From Lactarius indigo (taxonomy: Eukaryota > Basidiomycota > Agaricomycetes > Russulales > Russulaceae): a stretch of 64,000 nt of DNA. Numbering within the stretch: the first letter of the stretch is position 1; every line of letters begins with the position of its first letter. The stretch spans positions 2,046,001 to 2,110,000 of the forward strand of contig JAFKAC010000001.1 of NCBI GenBank assembly GCA_025766275.1, in the 5' to 3' direction. The position numbers and the translations under genes were made by a program. The notes beneath the pieces were generated by a model that did not search any database, had not been told where the DNA came from, and saw only the letters and a list, made by a program, of their open reading frames with translations. Shown piece after piece: positions 47,365-59,797 of this stretch.

Positions 47365-49816
47365 TTAGACTTTGGCAAGGACTATACACGTTCGGGGGGG
47401 AAGATAAACCTGATGCACAGTCAGGGACGTGAAATGAAGCGTGAGCTGTAAAATGCCTACCTGCAGCCAGTTCTTTCGCCCGTTCCACTCCATCGGCGTC
47501 GTGGTGAATTTAACATTTATGTCCACGTTTTCGAACCCTCCGTACTGTTTGTCGTCACTACTGAGCACAATCTTGTAATCTCCAGCCACGTCGATGCCAA
47601 CGCGGTAATCCGTGAATGCGTTGGTGGGGTTAAAATTGAATACGAACAGCAAACCAGCCCTTTCGAAGACGACGACTTTATCGACCTCGTGCTTGAGCGA
47701 GACCCAGGCCTGAGGCGAGTCAAGCCAGTTGTATTGCGCGTCGAGGTGGTTCATGGCAGCGTCAAAGTTGTTGAGGAATTTGTATCGCAGGAGAGGATCG
47801 TCGACAACGTTCCACTGTCTCCGAGCGTACTGGAACGAGTTGCCGTTCCCTTCTCGCGGGAAATCGAGCCACTTGACAATTCGACATTTAGCTGGGGTTG
47901 GCTACTTAGATCGAAACTTACCTCTGGGTGCCCGAATTCGTTTCCTTCAAAGTTTAGGTAACCTTCGCCGCCAAGACCGTGGACAATCAAACTATAGTCA
48001 GTAGTTAATTGGGTTGGCTATGATGACAAAGAATCTGCGGACCGAATCATCTTGTGCAGAGCTAGGCCACGAGAGATGATGGTTGTCATCTCGGTCAACT
48101 CCGACATGTTGGTGTCTAACATCTTATCAAAGTCTGCCTGTTTCAGATGAGAGACGATATCTACACATTTCCTTGTCCATCAGCCAGAACGCGATCGTTT
48201 TGTCGCCTACGAGAGCTTGGTCGTGGCTCTCCGCATAGGCAATACTTTTCTCGAGGTGGCGCCTAGTTCGTGAGTGTATGGACGATGTCACCTACGTCCC
48301 ATGCATCATCCGCAACGTGTTTGAGGAGCTTGATCCACTTGTCTGGAATGGCCATGGAAAGTCGGTAGTCAAAACCAATGCCGCCGATATCAGCAGGGGC
48401 ACCAAGAAGCGGCATTCCAGAAACATCTTCGGCGATGGTGATAATATTTGGGAAGAGTGTGTGCATAGCATCATTCGCCTATGAGACCCTTCAGTGTTGT
48501 GCAAAATAGGCCTCATCCTGTGGATACTTACCAACATGAGGTAAACAACGCCTTCTTGGTCGACACCACCACCAAAATACTCGTGATAACCGCCTGAGAA
48601 CCCAGTTCCGATACCATGGTGGACGTACATCATACTCGTGACGCCATCAAAACGGAAACCGTCAAATTGATACTCTTCAATCCAAAACCGCAAGTTGCTT
48701 AGGAGAAAACGTAAGACCTCATGAGAGCCATAGTTGAACAGGCGGCTGTCCCATAGTTCATGGCGGCCCTTGCTACCTTCGTGGAAGTAGAGGTGGTCGG
48801 ACCCGTCAAAGAGATTCAAGCCGTCCAAGACGTTCTTGCAAGCGTGAGAGTGGACAACATCAAGAAGAACCGTGAGACCTAGTCCGTGGGCAGTGTCTAT
48901 CAGCTCTTTGAGATCCTCTGGAGTTCCGTAGCGGGAGCTGGCCGCAAAAAAGCTGGTAACCTGATAACCGAATGCTGGAACCAAGACCATATTAGTTTTG
49001 GCGATGGGGTAAAGAAGGTACCGACAAGCGTAATAAGCATGCTCCATTATTGCCATAAGCTGTATGGTATTGTATCCAAGAGCCTTGATTCTTGGTAAGA
49101 TGTTGGCTGTGAACTCCTTGTATGTGGCGACCTTGGGTTCTGAGGACGAAATCCCGACGTGTGCCTCGTATATGCGCACGCTCCTAGGCTTGGGAGGTGC
49201 TTTGTTTTTGAAAACATACCGAGACTCGGGGGGCGGGTTCCAAAAACGGGCGTCATAAACGGGTGACACGGCAAGGTCTTGGGTAACTCGCTTGATCCAA
49301 GCAGGAAGGCGTTCAATCCGCTCTCCAGAGGGTAATATCATGGAGATCTAATAGTGCGGTCGTACCTCAGAGTGCAGATGTTTGTAGATCACCGACCTTC
49401 AGCTTGGAGTCGTGTGGAATAGCGCAGACACCCGGGGACCGGGGAGGGAGAGTAATCTCCCAAACACCATACTTGTCCTTTTTCAAAGGGTGCGAGGTCC
49501 GGTTCCAATCGTCTGGGCATTGTGGCGAACTTAATGAGCCAGAGGAATCCTGTGACTGCGCTAGAGACGAACTGAAATCGCCTATGAGGACTGCCTCTAT
49601 GGCGTTCGGTGCCCACTCTCTGTAAGTGACCGATGCGTCGTCGTTGACGTTGAAGCCGAATTTGAGGAAGCCTTTGGTAAAAGAGTCATAACCACCTTCA
49701 TGTTCTTGTATAGTGTTCTTCCACTTTTCGAACGACTGATACCTGTGAGCGATTGCAGGAAGGAAGGGTTCAAGCCAAGGGTCACGGCCGAGTATCGCTT
49801 TCTCGTCGAAAGGCAT
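47365..49816 (-). CDS. GLC3: 1,4-alpha-glucan (glycogen) branching enzyme
   Basis: Introduces alpha-1,6 branches into glycogen; GH13 family, cytosolic. Start [20 protein letters not shown], then [19 protein letters not shown] and [20 protein letters not shown] (CBM48). The GH13 barrel shows [40 protein letters not shown] (across an intron), [40 protein letters not shown] (catalytic Asp), [12 protein letters not shown] (catalytic Glu), and [33 protein letters not shown] and the C-terminal beta domain ([20 protein letters not shown]) follow; the end [14 protein letters not shown] comes after a final intron. About 690 residues, standard size, all catalytic residues present. Divergent from the carboxypeptidase gene over 235 bases that contain a TCACGTGA box. 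Confidence 0.95.
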
Positions 49817-49977
49817 GGTCACACAAAAAATAGATTGCTCGTCGGTTGCTTGAAATATGAGAAACGACACTGACGTCATCGATCCATTTCCGACAAGAGC
49901 CGTAGTAAAACCTGTCGAGCGCAGCCATCGCGATCATCGTGAGCCAGGCGAAACACGCTCAGCCGAGTATCGACATC

Positions 49978-49985
49978 TCACGTGA
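49978..49985. promoter_or_regulatory. TCACGTGA palindrome in the GLC3-carboxypeptidase divergent promoter
   Basis: Exact octamer 162 bases from the GLC3 start and 67 bases from the carboxypeptidase start. It is followed by CCACC, as the left arm at 29530-29538 is (GTGACCACC). Function inferred. Confidence 0.5.
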
Positions 49986-50051
49986 CCACCCCACCTTCGA
50001 AGACACGGCCGAGGCGCAGCACTGATTCTCTCACACCACCATCTTCTCTCG

Positions 50052-53000
50052 ATGGAGGACGAGAAATTTGCAACTGCGAAGGATCCTCCTTTGTCAGACC
50101 CGGTGGCTATACCTGCCAGCTCCACCTGGTCTAGGACCAAAAGGATTGTCAAGTATTCTATCTGTTTCGGCCTTGTCTGGTTCACCATCCATTCGTGGTT
50201 CATAATCCCACGTCACTACATATTTGTGGGCGATCATCCCTCGCATACGAGTGCTTGCGCCCACAGTAAATATGCTTGGGTAATGGATGCGTTTGCTCCC
50301 AAAGAACCACAGGTTCCTCGTGGTCGTCTAGCTGAGAATTTCTTCCTGTATGGCTTTCGCTCGCCCTTCGCATTTACTGTGATAACGTTGACGTGTCACA
50401 TATAGCACCATACCGAACTCTGCCAGTGCGATTGCAGCGTCTCGCAAATATGCGACGAAGCCTCACCTTGCAGGTTCGGAAGGGGACTTACTCACCGCCA
50501 AGTACTTCCTCGATCTTCTCCGACACGAGCTCTCGATCCCGAAAGGCACCGACGATCCCGTCTACCCTGCTGGATCTGTGGCCTCGCGTAACGCGACACT
50601 CTCGATCACGAATTTGACAGAACCGGCGGCTTGGATTGACGTTTATTACCCCATTCTCAACACTCCCTTGGATAGAAGCCTAGAGATCCTCGGAGATGAT
50701 GGGAATACGGCCTGGAAAGCAGAACTTGAGGAGATCGGGGATGAACTCGACAGTGACGCATATACCTACGCTGACTCCGTCGGTGCATGGCACGGGTTGA
50801 GCAAAGATGGGGAGGCTGAAGGCAGACTCATTTTTGCAAATTATGGCAGAAAGAGCGATTATGACGAGCTCGTCGAGAAAGGTGATATCTCTATCTTGAT
50901 CGCCTTTTGTCTCCACAATTGACTCTGATATCCAGGCGTCGACTTCACTGGCGCAATTGTACTCGTACGATATGGTGGACTCTTCCGTGGCCTGAAGGTG
51001 AGCAACTCTTGTAGCTTGGACCATTGGATTCATTACCCAACTCTCATTATCCATAGGTCAAAGGTGCACAGGAACTTGGAGCTGCTGGAGTCTTAATTTA
51101 TTCTGACCCTCGGGACGACGGTACCGTTACAGAGGAGAACGGATACGCTCCGTGAGTCTTATTTACAACTCTTTGTGTTTTTACAATAAAATTTCAATAG
51201 CTATCCACACGGCCCCGCTCGGAACCCGACATCGGTCCAACGTGGCTCTGTCCAATTTCTCTCAATCTATCCGGGAGATCCGACAACCCCCGGTTACCCT
51301 TCCTATGAGAACAGCCCGCGCACGGACGGTTCAAATATCCCAAGTATCCCAAGCCTACCCATTTCATGGGCAAACGCGAAGGTGTTACTTGAGGAAATCG
51401 ATGGCAAAAACCGACCTGTCAAGCTCACTAACCATGGTAAACAAAGTATCATTACGAGTAAAACTTTCGGCCTCAAATGGTGTCTCCATAGTTGATACCA
51501 AAATTACGCCTATCTGGAACACCATGGGCGTGATCCCTGGGCATATCAGGGATGAAATCGTGGTCGTTGGCAATCACCGGGATGGTGCGTGTTAGATCTC
51601 TACAGATTCTCCACAGCTAAGGGCGTTGTGTTTCGTATAGCGTGGGTTTTAGGCGCCGTCGACCCCAGTTCTGGCACTGTCTCTGTTCACGAGGTTGTCC
51701 GTGGTTTGGGTGCTCTACTGAAAGAGGGATGGAAGCCTCTGAGGACGATAGTAATTGCCAGCTGGGACGCAGAGGAGGTGGGCCACCTTTGACATTTCTT
51801 TTACAAACCCTCCTTGAAGTCGCCCATCACAGTACGGCCTCATTGGCAGCACCGAGTGGGGAGAAGATTTTTCGGAATGGATTCAGAAAAACGTCGTTGC
51901 CTATGTTAACCTCGATTCTTCGGTATCTGGTTCGAAATTTGGCGCTGCTGGTTCGCCTTCGCTGGCGCACTTCATCCGTAAGACAGCTGAAGACTTACCC
52001 CACCCGACCGATCCCAAGCGCACGCTTTGGGATGCTACTGCGGACCGTGGTCAGCTTTTCGGAGAGCATAAATACGTTGATTGGTTTGGCACAGAGGTAG
52101 AAACTGAGGTTACGGAGGTAGAAACTGAGGTTATGGATTACATTGGTATCAGGCCCTTGGGCTCGGGGAGCGATTACACTGTCTTCTTGCAACGGCTTGG
52201 AGTGCGTTCTTTCAATTGGGTCGCTTCGCTTTCTAAACGCTAATCGATCGACTGATTAGGTCGCGAGCATGGATTCCGGCGGGTTTACTAGTACCCTCTC
52301 CGATCCTGTTTATCACTACCACTCCGTCTACGACTCCGAGAGGTGGCAGGAAGTTTATGGTGACCCTGGTTTCGTGAAACATGTGCGTATCACAAGTTAA
52401 AAGGGTCCTGTTTCGCTGACTTCCAACCTCAGGTTGCTGTTGCGAAAAACTTGGGTTTACAAACCCTCCGCCTTGCTACCGCGCTTGTTCTTCCCTTCAA
52501 TACAACAAATTATGCTTTTGAACTAGAGTACCACCTCAACAAGTCAGTAAAGCCTCTGGTCCTAAAGCGTTTTATTGACCACTTTTGACAGGGTGGAAGA
52601 GCTGGCCGCTTCGTACGCAACAACCCCGAACCTCGCACCTCTTCGCGCAGCCATCAAATCTCTGCAATTTGCGAGCCTAGAATTCGATGCTGAAAAGTTT
52701 AGGGCGGAGCTTATTCTCAAACGCTTGATCCGAAAGTGGCAGAAGTCTCGCCAGAGTCAACTTCAGCGAAAGCATAGTTGCTTCCGATGCCTCATGCGCC
52801 GCCTCAGAGGCTTCTTCACTGCGGAGACTCATGAGCCTCCCGCGGAGATAGAAGGGCGGCCCGATAAGAACGGAATAGATACCGGGATGCACCGGATTGA
52901 CGACGAAGTCGATATTGAGGACGGACATTGGCCACACCTACCTATCCCACATCGGCCCAAGCATCCACACTGGCCACACTGGCCGCCCCACAAGCCGCGG

Positions 53001-53340
53001 CATCCCCCTCGCGAGTTGATCGCGGCAGTGAAGGCAGTCCGCAAGATCAACCAGAAATTGGCTTCATTCGAGCGTGGATTTATTCATGAGGACGGTATTA
53101 AGGACCGCGAATGGTACAGACACTTGGGAGTTGCCCCAGGCAAGTGGCTTGGTATGTGGTTTACGCGACGTCGATATGGTGGACGCAGAGACTAATCGAC
53201 TGGTGACAGGATATGGAGCCACGACGCTGCCAGGCCTGACCGAGGCAATCACCATCGAGAAGAACGTCACGCTTGCAAACGACGAGGCAGTACGCCTGAC
53301 GGAGGCCGTGGAGAATATTAGGGCTGCATTGCGTGCTTGA
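50052..53340 (+). CDS. M28 carboxypeptidase of the glutamate carboxypeptidase II / Vps70 type
   Basis: Type II membrane zinc peptidase with PA and transferrin-receptor-type dimerisation domains. Start [20 protein letters not shown], one TM helix (about residues 33-52, [18 protein letters not shown]), then the stalk and [22 protein letters not shown] domain: [20 protein letters not shown], then [17 protein letters not shown]. The di-zinc site is complete: [20 protein letters not shown] (His, Asp), SWDAEEYGL across an intron (Glu pair), [11 protein letters not shown] (Asp), YHYHSVYDS (His). The dimerisation domain contains an unusual His/Pro/Trp-rich insert (about 52925-53010) and closes with [21 protein letters not shown] 7-residue tandem duplication lies just before [20 protein letters not shown]. 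Nine or more introns. About 890 residues. Vacuolar placement is by analogy with yeast Vps70. Confidence 0.9.
52094..52135 (+). repeat. 21-bp in-frame tandem duplication in the carboxypeptidase
   Basis: Unit 52094-52114 is followed directly by 52115-52135, differing at one base (ACG versus ATG). It encodes [14 protein letters not shown], where family members normally have one EVETEVM before [17 protein letters not shown]. Confidence 0.85.
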
Positions 53341-53522
53341 TTTCAGTGGAATTCGAACAGTCGACCATTTGTATTCGATCTACTCCCGATTTGCAGCTAT
53401 TCATAAACAGTATTTGGTTGACGATTCCACTTCACCCCCATTGGGTGTATTGAGCTCTCATCTCTACTATCAGTATCACAAAGTCGTCCTCGCTGGCCCG
53501 AGGAACATAACATACCTATAGC

Positions 53523-55920
53523 ATGGGCAGTGCTCCTTCCTCCCGGCGCGGCGGTAAAGCTACTCAGTCTGAACCTGTTCCAAGAGAGCCGACAAACGCG
53601 AACATCCCTACGAACACGGCACAGGTAGTTTAGTCTCGTTCTACGGTTCGATACAAGCTCTCATCAATTCATCTTCTCCCTAGGTTGCTGACATGACTAA
53701 AGAACATCTAAATATATCGAACCCAGAGGTGCGTTTCGAAGACGCACGTAACACCCGCGGGGCGGCGCTCATCCCGCTTGCCATCAATTATTGTCAACAG
53801 GACCCCAAGAAGGGTAATGCAGCACCGTCGAAGGTGGGTATACCATCTTCACGGCCAGTCCCACTCATTCCGATCGGTCTGCCAATCCCAAAGGACACGG
53901 CTGCACTCTTATCCTCAACGACGTGTGCAGACACAACAAACGTCAGTGAGGTGCTTACGGCGATATAAAACGTCACTAAACCCGATACTCCCAGTTCGTT
54001 ACGAAATTCCCCGAGCATGCAATCGGCAAATACTCTTCCCCCCTTGGTAGCGTTTTGGGCACCAGGTCCCAGGACCTTCCCGGGGCGGTCTACCCGTCCC
54101 AAACGCTCGCGACGCCGGCGGAATTTGTGACTACCCCATATACCCAAGATGTGCCTAACCGAGCCCTGGCTCTAGACCGGAACATCCTTTCTACCATGAC
54201 AAAACAGACCGACACGAGAAACGCCAGTGTACGTCCCCGGAAGACGAGGGCCCGAAGGGGCAGAGGCAAGGACAAGGATCCTGGTGTGCCAGTACCAGCC
54301 CCGGAAGAAACTGAGAATATCCCTCCCGCAACCCGAGAGGACAATGCATCCCACCAGCGCCGGGGGCGTCGGCCTGCACGGGCTAGAACCGGCGCTAGAC
54401 CAGCGAAACGGGGAAGATCAGAAAATAGGGCGGGAGGTACGGAGGCAATTGACAGCGAAAAAATTGCAGTCACTCGGTTAGCTGCTGGAGGCACCAGCGG
54501 GGATAGAAAGTCTACTAGCCGAGATGTCAGGTTGACTACTGAAGCTATCATCGGGGACAGCAAGTCTACTAGCCGAAGTGTCAACGCTGGCAGGACTCGT
54601 GGCCACGGACGTCGGCCCTCCGGTTTTCGGTCCAATAACAAAGCCCCCGGGAATTTCCCATCTCGCGCAAGGGCTGGTGCCGGCGCTGCAGGTGCTCTTA
54701 CCATATCAGAGCCGGTCCAAGGCGTTGTCTCGGCGGCAGGCGAGGAAGATGGAGGGACGCCAGAAGTGGCTAAAGCCAACCACGCGAAGACTGATGACGA
54801 AGACCATTGGACAGATACGAAAAATCAAGCCGTGCCTGGTCAAATCGCTCCACCCGCTGACACCCTCGTAGCTCTTGACGATGAGGCAGGGCTCCCCGCG
54901 CCGACGGCAGAGGTAGATGTATCGACTGTGCCACCCCTACCCTCTTCGACTCGCCGCCGTGCCAAGGAGTATTTTCAGCGACGCACACGCGAGCGCTCGG
55001 TCGATGCGGAGACTGGACCGGCCGCGGAACAGGGGAGATTAACGAGTGGTGAGGGACCTAATCCACGGCTCCATATTAAAGAGGGGGCCGGTACCAAGAA
55101 GCGACCAGCAAGATGGAACGTGCCTGTGAATCACGACCAGTTTGCATTTGATCCAGAAGCATCACCCTTCACACCCAACGCGACCTCAAGTCCGAGGCAG
55201 GGGTCATTGTCGTCTATTGGGGTACAATCATTTTCCTCGCCAACGCCCTTGCCCCCTCATGGTAACCGCAAAGTTGCGCCGCTAACATTAGCGAAGAAGT
55301 CCGGCAAAAGCGACGTGCTAGAAACGATCGATTCTTCCTCACAACCGGTCCCCGTGACACCGCATGGTACCCAGGGTGGTCAACAAGAGGACGCTTATAC
55401 GTATTACGCAGGAAGGAACCGTGTCCTGCAGGCGGAGCAGTTGGCACTTATGCAGCTGCAAGCCTATTACAGCTGGCTGGCAGGAAACATCCCGACGTCC
55501 GTAGGATTAATTAGAGCAAGTGAGCACGTGGACTTATCAGGAGGTGGCGGCGGCCTGAGTGGGGGAGTCGCCCTGGGACGCCAGGTTGGCGGCGGCCAGG
55601 GACGAGGCCGTGGGAAAGCACAATCTCGCAACGCAAGCGGGGCATACGCCCACCCAAAGGAGCACGTCGTGTACTCGCATCACGAGGATGAGCGAGCTCA
55701 GTTGGCACCCTCGACTATTTCTCAGCGAGAAGGTGAACTCGGACGGGCAGGGGTCATGAAACCGGAACAGGACGAGCCCGACGAAAAACCCGAAGCGGTG
55801 GCGCAAATGACAAGCCAAAAATGGGACGGAAGTTGGGGGTTACGCGAAGCGCCGGGGAGAAAGGTAGGGTGGAGCTGGGGAGCGAATGGCGCAGGAACGA
55901 GTACGGAGAGCACGGGCTGA
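53523..55920 (+). CDS. Disordered, Arg/Gly-rich protein with possible N-myristoylation signal
   Basis: Start MGSAPSSRRGGKATQSEP fits an N-myristoylation consensus (Gly2, small residue at 6). A first intron (donor gtagtt at 53625, acceptor ccctag) leads to VADMTKEHLNISNPEVRFED; a second (donor gtcagt, acceptor ctcccag at 53994) restores the frame into FVTKFPEHAIGKYSSPLGSV, after which about 640 codons stay open. The protein is Arg/Gly/Ser/Pro-rich (RPRKTRARRGRGKDKD, HQRRGRRPARARTGARPAKR, GGGGGLSGG, QGRGRGK), with one less disordered part, YYAGRNRVLQAEQLALMQLQ then AYYSWLAGNIPTS. Two 29-base near-identical segments (54500-54528, 54554-54582) encode GDxKSTSRxV. RG-rich composition suggests RNA binding or condensate formation; no domain is recognised. 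Confidence 0.65.
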
Positions 55921-56229
55921 GTCTTGACGGCCACGGCGACGATGTAGCTGCGGTTACGGCTGCGCCGACGGCTACGGCGGTGGCAGCGACGTAGCCTATT
56001 CTGGGACGATCGTTGCATTAATTTTGATTTGGATTGAGTCGATCCCGTGGAGCCAATGAATCGTATCACTTATTGCTCTTACCCTCCATGCCCCCGGACT
56101 CCCTGCTCTTTACTTATTGCTTTTACCGGTCTGCAATAGGCTTTTGTCCCGCCGCTCCTCCCTTCCCACCATCAAACTGGCAGAACCACCCGTCTCAGTC
56201 GTCTACGCCCTACTGCTGAGGTCACTGTG

Positions 56230-58216
56230 ATGCCTTACGTCGATATCGCTCAGGGTAGCGATTTTGCCTCATTATGGTACATCACCAACTCGCCCACCGG
56301 ACACGTCAGTAGCTTTGACCGTGCTAAGCCTACCATTATCCTTCTGCACCCTTTCTTCCTTGATTCGACGTGGCTCGACACCCAGTTCGGTGACCCAAGA
56401 TTGAATGAGGGCTATAACATGATCGCGTTTGACCAGCGAGCCGCGGGCAGGACACTCTCGCGACCCAACGGCAAACAGGACTCGTGGACGGACGCGGCAG
56501 ACCTTGCGTTCGCGTGCCATGTCCGTCCCATCTTGTTTCGTGGAGACTAACAGTCACTGAACTAGTCGCACTAAAGGCGCTATGGTTGCCGCCCTCACAT
56601 GTCTGGGCGAGCGAGACGACGGGTGCGAATCTGGCCATTCGCTTTGCCGCGTTGTACGCATCGCTCTTCCTTCCCCACTGTTTCCTTACTTTCGTGCTCC
56701 CCGGAGGATTGAATAGTCGGCTTTGTCGTGCAGGTTCCCACAAATGGTGCTAAGCCTAACCATGTTATCTGTCCCATCCCCAACAGAGTACGTCTCGATG
56801 TCGCCCCCCCGATGCTGCGCCTTTCTCCGTACAACGCGATTCTCATGGTGTGAAACAGACTCGAGGCGTACTTCCATACATGCGATGAACTCCTCCACAT
56901 GTGGGCACATGCCGAGGATCTCGATACATTAGAGTTTACTTTGATGCAGGTCATAGCGTACATCACTGGACCGGTACGTATTGGTATTCCCACGCGTTTT
57001 CTTCTCTTGGCGAGTCGTTTGCTTGCATTGCTGACACGGACGCTGTTACGCAGGATGTGGATGCTGACTTGGCAGATGAAGTATGCGAGTTACTTTTTCA
57101 ATCAAAGAAGGGAACCATCTTACGTTGTTTGAACAGATCATAGCGTATTTTGAAACCGTTTATCCCCCATTCAATCGGCACAGACTCGCACAAATAGGCA
57201 ACGTGCTCATGAACGTAAGCTACGGCATATATGTTTTCCCGATGACACTCAGTGATTTCTCAGAGGGAGGCGTTATTAAAAAAGGAGCTTGCAGCGATCC
57301 GGCAACCCGTCCTCCTCATTCACGGAGACAAGAACCAAATTCATCCAATACAACATGCACACAACATGGTCGCCGATTTGATTAATGCTAAAGATGGCGC
57401 AAAATTGTACACGATAAAAGGTATTTTCGACTAAGGATGCTTTCGCTCGCGCGGACAAGATGGTTATGGTTACTGCTGCCGTATAGGTGGCCAAGGATAC
57501 ATCAGCGTGGTGCCAACAACGGCGTCAGTCTGCAATCGGGTGTTTCTCCAGTTTGTTTCGCGTTTACCTCGCGCCCGATCCGAGCTACGACCTCCAAACG
57601 ACTCTTTAGAGGTGTTCATCTCGCACGGGTTGGAAATCATGGCAGAAATAGCGGATGACCCATCGATCGCACAACGTGATCCACTCTCGCCGATGTCGTT
57701 CTCGCGTATTTCTGTTGCGGTGCAACGATTACAAGTCGAGAACTATATGGCCGCAGCCAAGGATGCGAGGAAGGCGTTTTCGCCTCTAGGTTCTGACGGT
57801 CGGCCAATGCGCAAGTGAGTCGGCGAATCAGCGTGCAGACCCTCCACCAATGGACTCGCTGACTTGTGTTGCGTTGCAGGTACTCGGAGCGGAAACATGA
57901 TCACTGGTTCCAAGGTGACCGGAGTTGGATGTCGTATGTCGGTGAGGACGCGTATTCGTTAGGTTTTAAGTGGTAAAGAGATTGCTAACGAGGAGCAGAG
58001 AACATCCCTGAGGAGCATCCTGTGAATCCGGAGCAGCACGTTGGTGGGCCGACGGAAGGGCAAATACAACCGGCATCAGAAGAGGTGATGCTGAATAGCG
58101 CTCAACAGCGAATAGCGTTCAACCCCGGAACGGTAGAACGAATGGAAAAGATCGTCGGGAAGACTGGCATCCAGAAAGTGACGGGAGCAATTCCATTGAA
58201 GCTCGGTTCACGATGA
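56230..58216 (+). CDS. Alpha/beta hydrolase fold protein, fungal family
   Basis: Start MPYVDIAQGSDFASLWYITN at 56230. Early strand and oxyanion region KPTIILLHPFFLDSTWLDTQ, then YNMIAFDQRAAGRTLS. After an intron (donor gtccgt, acceptor ctaaag near 56577) comes LWLPPSHVWASETTGANLAI; the nucleophile elbow is A-S-E-T-T rather than the strict GxSxG, as in relatives of this fungal family. A cap region reads RLEAYFHTCDELLHMWAHAE. The acid is in QPVLLIHGDKNQIHPIQHAH, followed by the block GGQGYISVVPTTASVCNRVF, and a conserved C-terminal extension YSERKHDHWFQGDRSWMSYV and NPEQHVGGPTEGQIQ, ending VTGAIPLKLGSR. About 480 residues. Substrate unknown. Exon borders in 56.7-57.3 kb are approximate. Confidence 0.8.
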
Positions 58217-58359
58217 TTGATGCATATTGATGGTTGATGGGAGGGGACGCGAGCGCAGATCTACCAGCCTTGTTAAAGAGTAAATATATGGCCTGTATAA
58301 TACCATATAGGGTACCGTGTGTATACAGTATATACAATTAGATCGTCTGTTGTTTCTAC

Positions 58360-59797
58360 TTAGGCCTTGTCTGCTGGCGCACTCGATGGTCTTGGGATCG
58401 TCGGCATGAACGTTCTCCTGTGAAAATGACAATGGTCTGCATGGCACGTACGTGACAGTTTGCATTAACCTACCGATTGAGAACGAGCCCCTTGAGCGCT
58501 TTGATCTCCGTCCGGACCTCTTCCTCCTCGATTGGCATCGGGGACGGTGGCGTGGTTCCTGGCAAGCGATGCATCGCCGACGCCAGCGCATACGTCTTGG
58601 TAGTCAGGAAGCCCGTAAAGTCGAATAAACGCCTCTAGCGTGTGTTGGAAACGTTGTGCCGGGCGCTCAGACACAGCACACGAGACGGAAATGTGCAACT
58701 TGGCGAGCGCGGGCAGGAGCGGCGACGTCGGCTGTGGCACAGGATCCGGGGCATGGATATGACCACCTAGGTAGCTCGGAGGGAGAGCTGGGCTCCGTGG
58801 AACGGAAAAGTGGCGCGTCATTGAGCGTTTTCCACAGCGACTCCTAGTGTCGAAAGAAAGGTGTTGATCGCTGAGAGTGCAGTGCGATCGAACACAACAT
58901 ACCTGATAGGCGTCGTCGATGTTCAGGAGGGAGGGCAGTTCGGAGGAAAAGAGAGCCTGGAAGATCTCGTCGGTTGTCGACGGCTTATTCTGCCCCGCGA
59001 GGTCGGCCAACGCGCAGCGGAGTAGCGTTACGTGCGGGACGACACGTGACTGCTGCTCGCCTTGCGTGGCCGCGACGACGTCCCCCAGATTCCTGCACTT
59101 CCCCCACGGCTCAAGCGCTTCTCCCCATGGGTCGGGCCGCGGTAAATCTACGTATGCGACCTTTTGCTCGTCCTGGAAGTCGCGCAGGGACTCTGCGAGC
59201 TTCGCAAAGAGGTTGTTTTGGTGTGCCTTGAGGGAGCGCTGAGCGAGTGCTGATCGCGCAAGACGGGGGAGTAGGAAACGCTGTGGGTACAATCTCCGGT
59301 TAGTGAGAGAGTGTGTGTGCGGAAGACCGCACCGACGCACGTAGTAGATGAAGAGTAGGGCTGTGGAGCCACCTGCGATCCACGAAAGCAGCTTGAAGGT
59401 ACCCGCAAGAAGGCCAGGCAAGCGGGATGGAGGTGGTGCGGGGTACATGCGAGGCGGTACGAGTGGGAGTTGAGAGGGCTAACGAAAAAGCACAGGATAA
59501 GTAAAGATCGCACAGATGAGAAACACCGCGCACCATCTCGCGTAGGAGTAGTTGTATCTCTCCGTCAGTCAGACCTTTATCTGTGAGGAAACGACGTTTG
59601 GATTCGTGGTCTTGGTGTACGACCTGAGGAGAACCCAGGAAGTGCCGCGCTCTGTCCAATAACTCGGAGCGGTCTAACACAGGCGACATAGGTAACGACG
59701 ACGCATGTTCAGGCGGTGGATTGTGCTGTGTTGCACTCGTCGAAGGAGGTTGAGAACGCCCTGCGGGGGCTGGCGAGTTGTCTGAGTCGTCGGCCAT
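58360..59797 (-). CDS. PEX14: Peroxin-14-like protein (PEX14), +1 frame break
   Basis: Docking component of the peroxisomal matrix import machinery. Start MADDSDNSPAPAGRSQPPST. The N-terminal domain has SELLDRARHFLGSPQVVHQD followed by KRRFLTDKGLTDGEIQLLLR, matching the Pex14 fold that binds PEX5 WxxxF motifs. After an intron comes a Pro-rich part, then one hydrophobic segment (GLLAGTFKLLSWIAGGSTAL) and a helical region, QRSLKAHQNNLFAKLAESLR. Near 58620-58630 (ATTCGACTTT in gene sense) one base must be skipped to pass from TLEAFI to DFTGFLTTKTYAL. The C-terminus PSPMPIEEEEVRTEIKALKG is followed by an intron and RRTFMPTIPRPSSAPADKA. TAA at 58360-58362. Confidence 0.8.

Noticed and set aside
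48955..49035. Inserted hydrophobic segment in the branching enzyme after MEHAYYA
   Set aside because: It is an intron; removal gives EHAYYASFGYQV, the normal sequence.
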